From assembly GCA_963753905.1 (NCBI GenBank), contig CAVWDZ010000001.1, positions 1,054,001 to 1,118,000 on the forward strand: DNA of 64,000 nucleotides, read 5' to 3'. Origin of the DNA: Bog-756 sp963753905 (GTDB lineage: Bacteria; Actinomycetota; Acidimicrobiia; Acidimicrobiales; RAAP-2). Of this stretch, positions 48,998-57,702 are shown one piece after another. The notes under the pieces were generated by a model, which was given only the letters and a program-made list of their open reading frames with translations, was not told where the DNA came from and did not search any database. Position 1 is the stretch's first letter. Each line of letters opens with the position of its first letter. A program made the translations under genes and the position numbers.

Positions 48998-49900
48998 CTA
49001 CGAGATGCTGAAGGGGGGTACTCCCGAGGACACGCCCTTGAACAGCTCTCCCTTGGCTGCGGCAAGCTCGGCCGGGCTCCACATCGACTCGCGGTGGATC
49101 TCACCGACCGGGTGGAAGCCGCCCATCGCCCAGATGTCCCCTCCGTAGACGACGAAGTTCTGGCCACTGATGTCGGCCGCTTCGTCGGTGGCGAGGAAGG
49201 TCACCAGCTGGGCGACGTTGCGGGGATCGAACTTGTCGAATCCCTCGGTGGCCTTGGCCATGTCGCCGAAGAGGTTCTCGGTCATCCGGGTGCGTGCGCG
49301 CGGCGAAATCGAGTTGACCGTGATCCCGTACCGCCCGAGCTCACGGGCCAGCACCCAGGTCATCGAGGCGATCCCTCCCTTGGCGGCCGCGTAGTTGGCC
49401 TGCCCGGCGTTGCCGAAGAGCCCGGCCTCGGACGAGGTGTTGACGATCCGGCCGGTCACGTCCTCTCCGGCCTTCGCCCGGCCCCGCCAGTAGACCGCGG
49501 CGTGATGGGACGGCGCGAAGTGGCCCTTGAGATGGACCCGGATGACGTCGTCCCAGTCGGACTCGGTCATGTTGAAGCTCATCTTGTCCCGCAGGATGCC
49601 TGCATTGTTGACCAGGATGTCCAGCTGGCCGAAGGTCTCGATGGCCTGGTCGACGAGCGCCTTGGCTCCGTCCCACGAGCTCACGTCGGAGGCGTTCACG
49701 GCTGCCTTGCTCCCGCCGGCCTCGATGAGCTCGACCACCTCTTCGGCCGGGTGCTTGTCCCCACCCTGGCCCTCGACCGAAGCCCCGACGTCGTTGACGA
49801 CGACGTTGGCCCCCTCCGAGGCCAGGAGCAACGCCTCCTCGCGTCCGATCCCCCGGCCTGCGCCGGTGACGATGGCAACCTTGCCGTCGAGCATTCCCAT
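48998..49900 (-). CDS. Short-chain dehydrogenase/reductase, 3-hydroxyacyl-CoA dehydrogenase type
   Basis: A 300-residue SDR. The cofactor motif is TGAGRGIG, with VVVNDVGAS following as in the multifunctional-enzyme (MFE-2) type 3-hydroxyacyl-CoA dehydrogenases. The active-site residues are Asn (VNNAGI), Ser (VNTSSEAG) and YAAAK (Tyr, Lys). The C-terminus (from about residue 250) is an extension with YGGDIWAMGGFHPVGEIHRESMWSP. ATG 49900 follows AGGAGG. It may act on the MaoC product encoded by the convergent neighbour. Confidence 0.92.
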   Translation of the reverse strand: MGMLDGKVAIVTGAGRGIGREEALLLASEGANVVVNDVGASVEGQGGDKHPAEEVVELIEAGGSKAAVNASDVSSWDGAKALVDQAIETFGQLDILVNNAGILRDKMSFNMTESDWDDVIRVHLKGHFAPSHHAAVYWRGRAKAGEDVTGRIVNTSSEAGLFGNAGQANYAAAKGGIASMTWVLARELGRYGITVNSISPRARTRMTENLFGDMAKATEGFDKFDPRNVAQLVTFLATDEAADISGQNFVVYGGDIWAMGGFHPVGEIHRESMWSPAELAAAKGELFKGVSSGVPPFSIS

Positions 49901-50458
49901 GGTGTCCTCCTGTGGTCGATACGGTGATCGATGTCCCTCACCGCCGCACGGCTCGCCGTAGCGGAACCGGGGAAGCATGGCCGATACCCACCGGTTACGG
50001 CAAGACCGCCTGGGTTCGGGCCGCTCCTGGGCACCTTGAGGTCGGTGAGCCCGCACGGGGAATGCTAACGAAACTCCGTGATCAGGGTCGACGAGGCATC
50101 GGTGAGGAGGCTCCATCGGCTGGCAACTGGGGCTCCATGCTGGCCCGACCGTTGCGCATCTGGAGAAGTCTCCGTTCGCCCTGATGTCACGGCCGAGCGA
50201 GACGGACGTTCCCGCTGACCCGGCTCGACCAGCTCGCCGCGCCCCTCGCGGCCGGGTCCGAGGTCAGGGTCCTTCAGGTCCGCCAGAGCCCACGTTGCCG
50301 TTGCGACGTGGAAGAGCACGATGCCGCTCTCGGGACCCTTGGTCTCCTGGGGCTTCACACGCTGATCGGAACCGGGCGGCTCGTTCTTGCGGGATGGCTG
50401 ACGAGCCCAGGAGGCCGTTCGTACCACACGCTGCGCTGCTCCGGGCCAAGATGGGTCC
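49901..50458. other. Intergenic region without a convincing gene
   Basis: 558 bp between two divergent genes. Open frames here (for example 50184-50462 plus, 50065-51069 minus) have no recognisable domain, overlap the DUF1707 gene antisense, or have poor composition. Promoters for the SDR and DUF1707 genes should lie here, but I see no strong -10/-35 pair. Confidence 0.5.
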
Positions 50459-51085
50459 ATGACCAAGGACCTTCCGGCTGCGGGTGTTCTGGACGGAGTC
50501 GACGAAGGCGACCGGACCGCGGCCATTGCCCGGCTCCATGACCTGTTCAGCGCCGGAGCGCTGTCGCATGAGTGCTTCTCTGGAATCCTGGAGCAGGTCG
50601 TCGCCGCTCCCCGGCACGCCGACCTCGCCACAGCGATGTCGGCGCTACCGCCGCTGGTCCGGCATACGCCCGCCTCCCGGCGGCTTGCCAAGCCACTCGT
50701 GCTACAAGCGACAGACGGCAGTCTCCAGCTCGGATCGGGTTGGCAGTTGGCCGCTGACACGACCATCAGCACAGGCTTCGGCGCGGCGCAGCTCGATCTG
50801 ACCGCCGCCAGCTGGGACGCGGACGAGATCAACCTCCATCTGGAGACTTGGGGCTCGATCGAGGTTCTCGTCCCCGAAGGAGTGGCCGTGCAGGTGGTCG
50901 ACGGGCCACGATGCGTCCAGCGCGAGTCGCTGACGACGCCAGTTCCCGGCGGGCCGGTATTGCGGATCTCCACATCCGGACCGACCGGGGTGATCCGGAC
51001 GTGCCATCCCAGGAAGCGCAACGGCGGGCCGGTCACGCGTTGGAGACGATGGCGCAGCACAGGCAGCACGAGATCGGGGAGTTAG
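50459..51085 (+). CDS. DUF1707 SHOCT-like domain protein with LiaF-like C-terminus
   Basis: A 208-residue protein. Residues about 17-65 match the DUF1707 helical motif (DRTAAIARLHDLFSAGALSHECFSGILEQVVAAPRHADLATAMSALP). Residues about 85-180 form a beta-rich LiaF/DUF2154-type region seen in cell-wall stress proteins. The C-terminal 25 residues are Arg/Ser-rich and may be low-complexity. No membrane segment is visible. Its position before lemA and htpX suggests an envelope-stress role. The gene is less certain at its 3' end. Confidence 0.72.
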   Translation: MTKDLPAAGVLDGVDEGDRTAAIARLHDLFSAGALSHECFSGILEQVVAAPRHADLATAMSALPPLVRHTPASRRLAKPLVLQATDGSLQLGSGWQLAADTTISTGFGAAQLDLTAASWDADEINLHLETWGSIEVLVPEGVAVQVVDGPRCVQRESLTTPVPGGPVLRISTSGPTGVIRTCHPRKRNGGPVTRWRRWRSTGSTRSGS

Positions 51086-51164
51086 ACCACCTCGCCTCGA
51101 CAACCGTCCTCGAACACTCGAGAGGTCGGACATCCGATCCCTGGCTGCCCGGCGGCACAGCCGA

Positions 51165-51170
51165 TAGAAT
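51165..51170 (+). promoter_or_regulatory. -10 element (TAGAAT) for lemA
   Basis: TAGAAT lies 35 bp before ATG 51206, with an AAGGGGG ribosome-binding site in between. The transcript would have a short leader. No clear -35 box. Confidence 0.4.
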
Positions 51171-51205
51171 TCGCGCGGTAACGGCTCCAAGGGGGTCCAC
51201 GTCAC

Positions 51206-51877
51206 ATGATCGTGCTGATCATCGTCATCGTCATCGTCGTGCTGCTGGTCCTCGGTCTTTGGGCCGCCTACAACGGCCTCGTCAAGAAGCGCAACCGTAC
51301 CCAAGAGGCATGGTCCGAGATCGACGTCGAGCTCAAGCGCCGGCACGACCTGATTCCCAATCTGGTGTCGACGGTCCAGGGCTATGCCGCCCACGAGCAG
51401 GGCACCTTCGAGGCGGTCACGCAGGCACGGGCCAATGCCGTCACCGCGGGAGCGACAGGCGACCCGGGCCAAATCGCCCCGGCAGAGAACGCTCTGTCCG
51501 GGGCGCTTCGCTCGCTGTTCGCGGTCGCCGAGAACTATCCACAGCTACGGGCGGTCGAGAGCTTCATCCAGTTGCAAGAGACGTTGACTGCCACCGAGGA
51601 CAAGATCGAGTACGCCCGTCGCTACTACAACACCAGCGCCCGCGACTACAACATTGGGCTGCAGACGTTTCCGCGCAACCTGATCGCGGGATCCTTCGGC
51701 TTCAAGGCGGTGGCGTTCTTCGCTACCGACGAGGAAGACCGCGCTGTTCCCGAGGTGCATTTCTCCGGTCCTGGTTCAGGTGCTGCCAGCTCGGCATCTT
51801 CAGGACCCCCGCTTGCTGGTGGCTCAGACGAGCTTCCACCCGCCGCGGCCCCCGACGGACCGCCGCCAGTGACTTGA
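51206..51877 (+). CDS. lemA: LemA family protein
   Basis: A 223-residue LemA protein. A single N-terminal membrane segment (residues 1-20) is followed by the diagnostic AYNGLVKKRNRTQEAWSEIDVELKRRHDLIPNLVSTVQGYAAHEQGTFEAVTQARA and by EDKIEYARRYYNTSARDYNIGLQTFPRNLIA. The C-terminal 45 residues are a Pro/Gly/Ser-rich tail. LemA is found with HtpX in many bacteria and is linked to envelope stress, though its biochemical role is unclear. It converges with htpX. Confidence 0.95.
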   Translation: MIVLIIVIVIVVLLVLGLWAAYNGLVKKRNRTQEAWSEIDVELKRRHDLIPNLVSTVQGYAAHEQGTFEAVTQARANAVTAGATGDPGQIAPAENALSGALRSLFAVAENYPQLRAVESFIQLQETLTATEDKIEYARRYYNTSARDYNIGLQTFPRNLIAGSFGFKAVAFFATDEEDRAVPEVHFSGPGSGAASSASSGPPLAGGSDELPPAAAPDGPPPVT

Positions 51878-51904
51878 GATAGTCGATCAGGCCGACCGTG
51901 CCGG

Positions 51905-52873
51905 TCAGACCGACTGGCCCGAGGCGATCTTCTCGAGGTCGGCGATCCGCTCCTCGATGGGTGGGTGGGTGTCGTAGAGGCGGTGATACCAGGCCTCGTG
52001 GTGCTGCAACGGATCGTCGATGCACATCGCCGCGGTGGCGTGGTTCATCTTCTTGAACGGCTTGTCGTTCTGCTGCAGCTTCTTGAGCGCACTCAGCAAC
52101 CCCGCCGGGTTGCGGGTGAGCTCGACACCGCTCACGTCGGCGAGCGACTCACGCCGACGTGAGAGCGCAAGGCGAATGAGCGGTCCGAAAATGAAGCCGA
52201 CGACGGCGAGCAACGCGCCGGCGGCGAGGATCACGATCACGAGCTGGTTGCCCCTACCGCCTCGCCCGCCACCGGCAAAGAATGCGCTCCGCCACAGGAT
52301 GCTGGCAAGAAGGGCGGCCATGCCGATCATGGTGCCGACGACGAGGAGAAGGCGGATGTCGTGGTTCTTGATGTGGCTCATCTCGTGGCCGGTGACACCC
52401 TCGAGCTCCTCGCGGTTCATGATGGAGAGCAGCCCTGTGGTGAAGGTGATGGCTGCCTTGTCGGGGCTGACCCCGGTGGCAAAGGCGTTGGGCGAAGGGT
52501 CGTTGATCACGTAGACGGCAGGCTTGGGGATCCCCTCGCCGATAGCCAGGGCCTCCACCAGGTTGTGCAACTGCGGGTACTGGGTCGGGTCGGCTGGCAC
52601 TGCCCCCGAGACCCGGAGCACCAGTGCCGCCCCGGAGTTCAGGGAGTAGAGGATCCCGGCGATCGCCAGGAGACCGGCGATCACCATGCCGACGATGACC
52701 GGGGTCCAGCCGTAGTTGGTCGGTGGGGTGGCGGCGAAGCCGTTGTTGGCCGAGTGCCGATAGACGGCCTTGAAGAGCAACCCGCAGGCAGCTCCAATGG
52801 CCAGCCAGATCACGAAGAACAGGCCCATGAAGATGACGCTGCGTCGCTTGTTGCTAGCGATCTCGCTGTACAC
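51905..52873 (-). CDS. htpX: Membrane zinc metalloprotease HtpX (M48 family)
   Basis: A 322-residue M48B protease that degrades misfolded membrane proteins. The zinc motif is H163-E164-M-S-H167 (GHEMSH); the third ligand Glu is probably in RRRESLADVSG. Membrane segments lie at about residues 14-34, 56-76, 172-192 and 207-227. The PSPNAFATG motif is the family hallmark. The start is GTG or ATG near 52873. It is convergent with lemA; the pair is a conserved association. Confidence 0.95.
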   Translation of the reverse strand: MYSEIASNKRRSVIFMGLFFVIWLAIGAACGLLFKAVYRHSANNGFAATPPTNYGWTPVIVGMVIAGLLAIAGILYSLNSGAALVLRVSGAVPADPTQYPQLHNLVEALAIGEGIPKPAVYVINDPSPNAFATGVSPDKAAITFTTGLLSIMNREELEGVTGHEMSHIKNHDIRLLLVVGTMIGMAALLASILWRSAFFAGGGRGGRGNQLVIVILAAGALLAVVGFIFGPLIRLALSRRRESLADVSGVELTRNPAGLLSALKKLQQNDKPFKKMNHATAAMCIDDPLQHHEAWYHRLYDTHPPIEERIADLEKIASGQSV

Positions 52874-53025
52874 GTGCCGAATCCTACGGCATCGGAGGTG
52901 CCCGTCCCCAGAGCAGCAAGCAAGGCGAGCGTCATTTCAGACGATCGAAGATCGACATCCGGTCAGGGAGGCTGACCCCCTTCACGCTTCCACTTGAGCA
53001 TCCTTCGGCACGTGTCGGCGAGAGT

Positions 53026-53048
53026 GTGCGGGCGAGCGTGCGGGCGAG
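53026..53048. repeat. Direct repeat of the tRNA-Leu 3' end
   Basis: GTGCGGGCGAG occurs at 53026-53036 and again at 53038-53048. The second copy includes the 3' acceptor end of the tRNA gene; the first lies just downstream of it. The copies are 12 bp apart. Confidence 0.6.
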
Positions 53049-53120
53049 AGGATTCGAACCTCCATCCCCGAAGGGACCGGGACCTAAACCCGGCGCGTCT
53101 GCCAGTTCCGCCACGCCCGC
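53040..53120 (-). tRNA. tRNA-Leu (anticodon UAG)
   Basis: Read on the minus strand, an acceptor stem GCGGGCG/CGCCCGC encloses a D arm (GCGGAACTGGCAGACGC), an anticodon stem CCGGG/CCCGG with loop TTTAGGT (anticodon TAG), a class II variable arm (TCCCTTCGGGGAT) and a T arm with TTCGAAT. The long variable arm and anticodon identify leucine, reading CUN codons. CCA is not encoded. Confidence 0.93.
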
Positions 53121-53190
53121 GTGCAGATCAGCCTAGTGAGGGAGTGCAGTGGGACGGCGCCCGTTCCCTGGAGCCCGGAAGGCCTCTGGC

Positions 53191-53196
53191 TATAGT
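53191..53196 (+). promoter_or_regulatory. -10 element (TATAGT) for the glycan operon
   Basis: TATAGT is followed by 6 nt and GTG 53203. This is a near-consensus -10 at the leaderless distance and decides the start of the first gene over 53149. Confidence 0.5.
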
Positions 53197-53202
53197 CAGC
53201 CT

Positions 53203-54339
53203 GTGCCGACCCCGACCTCCCCGGCGTCACCCACAGCTCCCGACGGTCCGACGACGGCCGGTCCTCCCGGAGACGGCGATGACGATCCCGCCGAGCGGGT
53301 GCGCTACCTGGACCAGGTGATGGCCGAGATCGACGCCGAGGTGCGGCGGCGACGCGCCTCGGGGGATCTCCCAGCCGGCCTCGAACGCGAGCTCGACGAG
53401 CTGTTCCTCGAGTTCTCCCCGGTGGGTCTCCACGGTCGTGGCCGCCTCCGCGAGACCCTCACCCTGGTCGACGGGAGCGCGCACGTCGACATCGCCGTGC
53501 CGGTCGAGTCGCAGAAGATGGTGGGCACCTACGTCAAACGGCTCATCCGCCAGGGGCTCGGCTGGTACATGGGCTTCATCGTCCACCAGATCGTCAAGTT
53601 CGCCTGGGCGGTCTCCCGGATGATGCACGTGGTGGTCGACCACATCGAGGACCTCGAGGCGACGGTCGAGGCCCACCGGTCGCCGGACCTGCCCGCGGAC
53701 GTCGTGCCCCGCGCCGAGCCGGGTCGCACCTGGTGGGCGGATGCGGCCGTCGCAGCCCTCGGCGGAGTCCCGGGACGCGTGGTGCACGCCGACTGCGGCG
53801 ACGGCTCCCTGGTCGCCGCCCTCGTGGACGCGGGAATCGACGCATACGGGATCGACCCCTCGGAGACGGCCATCGAGCCCGCCCTCGACCGCGGCCTGGA
53901 CGCGCGGTGCGAGACCGTCCTCGACCACCTCGATGTGGTTGCCGACGAGGTGCTCGGCGGGTTGGTCCTGAGCGGCTCGGTCCAGTGGCTCCGACCCAAC
54001 GAACGCGAGCAACTGGTCGATCTGGCCGCCTCACGGTTGAGCCTGGACGGTGTCCTGGTCATCCAGTCGACCACCCCGGAATCGTGGTCGGCGTCCGTGG
54101 AGCCGGTGGTGCGTGATCTGGCGCCGGGGGCTCCGATCCACATCGAGACCTGGGCCCATCTGCTCGGGTGTCGCGGCTTCCGGGTGGGCCAGCAGCTGAC
54201 CGGGGGGGTGGACCGGCGTCTCGCCCGGGTGTCCTCACCGGGACCCGATGCCGATGCGCTCAACGCGACCATCGACACGGTCAACCAGTTGCTCCTCGGT
54301 CCCGGGGAGTACCTCGTCGTGGCCACGCGGGAGCGGTGA
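53203..54339 (+). CDS. Class I SAM-dependent methyltransferase of the glycan locus
   Basis: A 378-residue protein. Residues about 30-165 are an N-terminal helical region (AERVRYLDQVMAEIDAEVRRRR and WYMGFIVHQIVKFAWAVSRMMHVVVDHIEDLE) that may contact membrane or partner. The methyltransferase domain follows with HADCGDGSLVAALVDAG (motif I) and GIDPS. It ends with a glycan-locus-type LDGVLVIQSTTPESW segment. Similar proteins modify or cap polysaccharide chains before export. Its stop overlaps the first glycosyltransferase (GTGA). Confidence 0.8.
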   Translation: MPTPTSPASPTAPDGPTTAGPPGDGDDDPAERVRYLDQVMAEIDAEVRRRRASGDLPAGLERELDELFLEFSPVGLHGRGRLRETLTLVDGSAHVDIAVPVESQKMVGTYVKRLIRQGLGWYMGFIVHQIVKFAWAVSRMMHVVVDHIEDLEATVEAHRSPDLPADVVPRAEPGRTWWADAAVAALGGVPGRVVHADCGDGSLVAALVDAGIDAYGIDPSETAIEPALDRGLDARCETVLDHLDVVADEVLGGLVLSGSVQWLRPNEREQLVDLAASRLSLDGVLVIQSTTPESWSASVEPVVRDLAPGAPIHIETWAHLLGCRGFRVGQQLTGGVDRRLARVSSPGPDADALNATIDTVNQLLLGPGEYLVVATRER

Positions 54340-55430
54340 CCGCAGTCCACCAGTTCGTCCCCGCGCTCCTCCCGAGGGACGCCACCGGCCAGCACACCCT
54401 GGCCCTGCGCGACGCGTTGCGGGCCGAGGGCTGGGAATCGGACATCTATGCGGAGGCGGTGCACGACGAGCTGGCCGCCGAGGCCACCTCCTTCGAGCGC
54501 TACCCGCAGCGGTCGCGCCCCGGCGACATCCTCCTCTACCAGCTCGGGACGGCGTCCCCACTTGCCGAGTTCCTGCTCGGTCGGCCCGAGCCCCTCGTCC
54601 TCGACTATCACAACGTGACGCCGGGCATCTTCTACGCGGGCTGGGAGGACCAGACCGAGGTCAAGGTCGTCCGCGCCCGCGAACAGGTGACCGCTCTGGC
54701 TCCGCACGCCGTGCTCGGCATCGCCGACTCGGCATTCAACGCGGCGGAGCTCGATCTCCTCGGCTGTCCGGAGACCGCAGTCGTCCCGATCCTGGTCGAC
54801 ATCGAACCGGACGGCGCCTCGGCAGACCCGCGCGAGCGCGGCCTGCTCGCCGCGGAGCACGGCGGGCGGACCGTCCTTCTCTTCGTGGGCCGGATCTCTC
54901 CGAACAAGGCACAGCACCGCCTGGTCGAGGCGCTCTGGCTCTACCGCCGCTGGTTCGACCCGGAAGCCCGGCTCCATCTGGTGGGCCCGAGCGTCACTCC
55001 CGCGTATGCGAGTGCAGTGACCTCCTTCGCCCGTGAGCTCGGGATCGGCGACGCCGTACGTCACGGCGAGGACCTGAGCGCCGCCCAGCTTGCCGCATGG
55101 TACGAGGATGCCGACGTGTTCGTCTGCCTCTCGCGCCACGAGGGATTCTGCATCCCGCTCCTCGAGGCCATGCGCGCCGGGTTGCCCATCGTCGCCCTCG
55201 ATGCAGGAGCCGTGGGGGAGACACTGGGCGATGCCGGTCTGCTGCTCGCCGCCGATCGCCCGTCCACGGTGGCGACCGCCGTCGACCGGGTGCGTCGGGA
55301 CCATGCCCTCGCCGACCGCTTGTCCATCTCCGGCCGTCGTCGACTCGCTGACTTCGCTGCCGCGACCACCCGGAAGCGCTACGTCGAAGTCCTGGGTCGG
55401 CTGTCCGCGGAGCGGCGGATCGTGGCATGA
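54336..55430 (+). CDS. GT4-type glycosyltransferase
   Basis: A 364-residue GT-B glycosyltransferase. The C-terminal donor half has LLFVGRISPNKAQHRLVEAL and the EX7E motif (HEGFCIPLLEAM). The N-terminal half begins with VHQFVPALLPRDATGQHTLALRDALR and contains LDYHNVTPGIFY. The same layout is repeated in the genes at 57699 (also 364 residues) and 61763 (365 residues), so the three form one paralogous type. It is coupled to both neighbours by overlapping start and stop codons. Confidence 0.92.
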   Translation: MTAVHQFVPALLPRDATGQHTLALRDALRAEGWESDIYAEAVHDELAAEATSFERYPQRSRPGDILLYQLGTASPLAEFLLGRPEPLVLDYHNVTPGIFYAGWEDQTEVKVVRAREQVTALAPHAVLGIADSAFNAAELDLLGCPETAVVPILVDIEPDGASADPRERGLLAAEHGGRTVLLFVGRISPNKAQHRLVEALWLYRRWFDPEARLHLVGPSVTPAYASAVTSFARELGIGDAVRHGEDLSAAQLAAWYEDADVFVCLSRHEGFCIPLLEAMRAGLPIVALDAGAVGETLGDAGLLLAADRPSTVATAVDRVRRDHALADRLSISGRRRLADFAAATTRKRYVEVLGRLSAERRIVA

Positions 55431-56674
55431 AGCTCTCCTTCGTCACCCCGCGCTACGGGACCGAGGTGATCGGGGGAGCGGAGACGGCTGCCCGGATGCT
55501 CGCCGAGCGACTGTGCCTGCGCCCCGGTTGGGAGGTCGAAGTGCTCACCAGCTGTGCACTCGACCATCTCACCTGGGAGAACGTCGAGCCGCCCGGAAGG
55601 AGTGTCCTCAACGGGGTGGCCGTCCGCCGGTTCCCGACCGTGTCGCGGCGGACCCTCGAGTACTTCGCACTCGACGCCAAGCTGCGGGTCGCACCGGAGA
55701 CCGCCACCCTCGAGCAGTCGCGCCGATGGGTCGCGCTCAACGGCCCGGCCTGCCCCGGCCTGGGCGACGCAGTCGCGGTCACCGATGCCGACGTCGTGGC
55801 CTGCTACCCCTACCTGTTCGCCACCACGGTGGACGCCCTCGCGCTGTCCAGGGTCCCCGTCGTCCTCCACCCGGCGGCCCACGACGAGCCGGCTCTCTAC
55901 TTGTCCGCCTTCCGGCGCAGCTTCCGCCAGATCGACGCCCTCGTCTACCACACCAGGGCGGAACGGGATCTGATGCAACACGTCTTCACGGTCGGAGACC
56001 GACCCCAGATCGTGCTCGGGCTCGGCGTCAACGATCCGTCCGGCACCGGGCGTCCGGGCGGCGGTCTCCTGGGCATCGGCGACCGGCCCTATCTCTGCTA
56101 TCTCGGTCGGGTCGACGAGCACAAGGGCTGCGGCATGCTCGCCGACTACTTCGCCCGCTACAAGGAGCGCCACCCCGCCGACCTCGCGTTGGCCATGGTC
56201 GGACCGGTGTCGGACCGGGCACCAGACCACCCGGACATCGTGGTCACCGGAACGGTGTCCGAAGCCGACAAATGGGACATCCTGGCCGGGGCGGTGGCGA
56301 TGGTCACGCCCTCGGCGTACGAGTCGTTCTCGCTGGTGGTGCTCGAGTCGTGGACGTTGGGCCTCCCGGTCCTGGTCAACGCCACCTGCGCCGCGACCAT
56401 GGAGCACTGCCGCCGTTCCGGGGGTGGGCTCTGGTTCGATTCCTTCCGCTCGTTCGAGGCGGCAGTCGACCGGCTCACGTCCGACGGGCCGTTGCGGGCC
56501 GCGCTCGGCGAGGCCGGGCGCCGGTACACGGCCCGCTTCTACCAGTGGCCGGCGCTCATCGACCGGTACATCGAGTTCCTCACCGAGGTCGTCGTCCGCG
56601 GGCGCAGCGTACGCGTCGGGGACCACAGGCTCGAGCACCCGGTCGGCGGCGTCGACTACGTCCGGGGGGCCTGA
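55427..56674 (+). CDS. GT4-type glycosyltransferase, second type
   Basis: A 415-residue GT-B enzyme. It begins KLSFVTPRYGTEVIGGAETAARMLAERL, a form seen also in the gene at 62892, and has CYLGRVDEHKGCGMLADYFARYKER and the EX7E motif (YESFSLVVLES). It shows VLHPAAHDEPALYLSAFRRSF in the acceptor half. ATG 55427 overlaps the preceding stop (ATGA). The two types (364/365 residues and this one) alternate in the operon. Confidence 0.92.
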   Translation: MKLSFVTPRYGTEVIGGAETAARMLAERLCLRPGWEVEVLTSCALDHLTWENVEPPGRSVLNGVAVRRFPTVSRRTLEYFALDAKLRVAPETATLEQSRRWVALNGPACPGLGDAVAVTDADVVACYPYLFATTVDALALSRVPVVLHPAAHDEPALYLSAFRRSFRQIDALVYHTRAERDLMQHVFTVGDRPQIVLGLGVNDPSGTGRPGGGLLGIGDRPYLCYLGRVDEHKGCGMLADYFARYKERHPADLALAMVGPVSDRAPDHPDIVVTGTVSEADKWDILAGAVAMVTPSAYESFSLVVLESWTLGLPVLVNATCAATMEHCRRSGGGLWFDSFRSFEAAVDRLTSDGPLRAALGEAGRRYTARFYQWPALIDRYIEFLTEVVVRGRSVRVGDHRLEHPVGGVDYVRGA

Positions 56675-56676
56675 CG

Positions 56677-57702
56677 GTGACCGAGGGTGGCCGCGACCGG
56701 ACATCCGACGACGGGACCGGCGATGCCGATGCCGGGGGAGCAGGCTCGACGGAGCTGCCCCCCGACGAGCGGGAGCTCCTCGCCGCCTTCGACCGGCTCA
56801 GCCCCGAGGGCTCCCTGCGGTGGGGATTCGACGACGCCATGCGGCGGGTCAAGCCCTCCGCGGCAGAGACACCGGAGCTCCACCCCTGGGAGGGGCTCCC
56901 CGACGATCTCTGGGAACGAGGGCGGTCGGCCCGGATCGGTGGACGCTTCGTCGGTGACGTGGCCGGGGTGCTTGCCGGACTGCTCGCCGAGGACGCACGA
57001 CGCGCGGCGCTGGAGGCGGTGGCCAACGCCAATCTGGCTGCCTGGGATGCGCTCCGCTATCTGGCGGCGCGGGTCGAGCAGCTCGAGGCGCGGACCGATC
57101 CGGCGGGCCTCGGGCCGTCCCTCCTCGCCCTGCCCGTACCCGACGTCGGTGGACGGCTGGGCGACGTGGTTCGATTCGTGTGGCCACCGGGGGAACGCCC
57201 CACGGCGAACCGCACGGTGGTGGTGGGCGAGCTCGGGGACCGGACCCTCTGGGACGGGCTGGCAGCCCAGGCGCGAAACGACCGCCGGGTCCGCGGGGTC
57301 GATCCGCGTGCTGCGGTCGTGTGGGGGTGCTGGCGCGCCGCGGGACCGGACACAGAACTCGTCACCGCGGAGGTCGTCGCGCATCTCCGGACCCTGGACG
57401 CAGACAGCGTGGGCGCGGTCGTCCTCTCGGGCTGTGCCGACCGGGTGGACCTGGCCGCCAAGCTCGAGCTGGTCGACGAGGCCCTCCGGGTGACCGCCCC
57501 CGGGGGACGGTTGGTCGTGCTGGTCGACGATCAGTCCGCGTGGGACGCATCGCTGGCGCCAGAGGTGCGCGATCTGCTTCCCGGCCGTCCGCTGCACCCG
57601 CGGACCTGGGAGCTGCTGCTCCGCCACCGCGATGTGCAGGCCCACATGCTCCCCCCGGACGGTGGGAGCATCTCCGCCATCCTGGCTGTCGTGGGCCCGT
57701 GA
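56677..57702 (+). CDS. Methyltransferase-like protein without a recognisable SAM motif
   Basis: A 341-residue protein whose second half follows the layout of the methyltransferase at 53203: DADSVGAVVLSGCADRVDLAAKLELVDEALRVTAPGGRLVVLVDDQSAW aligns with the post-motif region, and a LLPGRPLHPRTWELLLRHRDVQ tail resembles PGAPIHIETWAHLLGCRGF in the other. The glycine-rich motif I is absent (VVVGELGDRTLWDGLAAQA in its place). It is either a degenerate structural partner or a divergent enzyme. An N-terminal Asp/Gly-rich tail precedes helical sequence. Confidence 0.65.
   Translation: MTEGGRDRTSDDGTGDADAGGAGSTELPPDERELLAAFDRLSPEGSLRWGFDDAMRRVKPSAAETPELHPWEGLPDDLWERGRSARIGGRFVGDVAGVLAGLLAEDARRAALEAVANANLAAWDALRYLAARVEQLEARTDPAGLGPSLLALPVPDVGGRLGDVVRFVWPPGERPTANRTVVVGELGDRTLWDGLAAQARNDRRVRGVDPRAAVVWGCWRAAGPDTELVTAEVVAHLRTLDADSVGAVVLSGCADRVDLAAKLELVDEALRVTAPGGRLVVLVDDQSAWDASLAPEVRDLLPGRPLHPRTWELLLRHRDVQAHMLPPDGGSISAILAVVGP

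Noticed and set aside
50065..51069. Minus-strand open frame of 334 codons
   Set aside because: It lies antisense to the DUF1707 gene, which has a recognisable domain, and its composition is Ser/Arg/Pro-rich. Part of it (about 50065-50450) reads a little more naturally, but no domain is seen.
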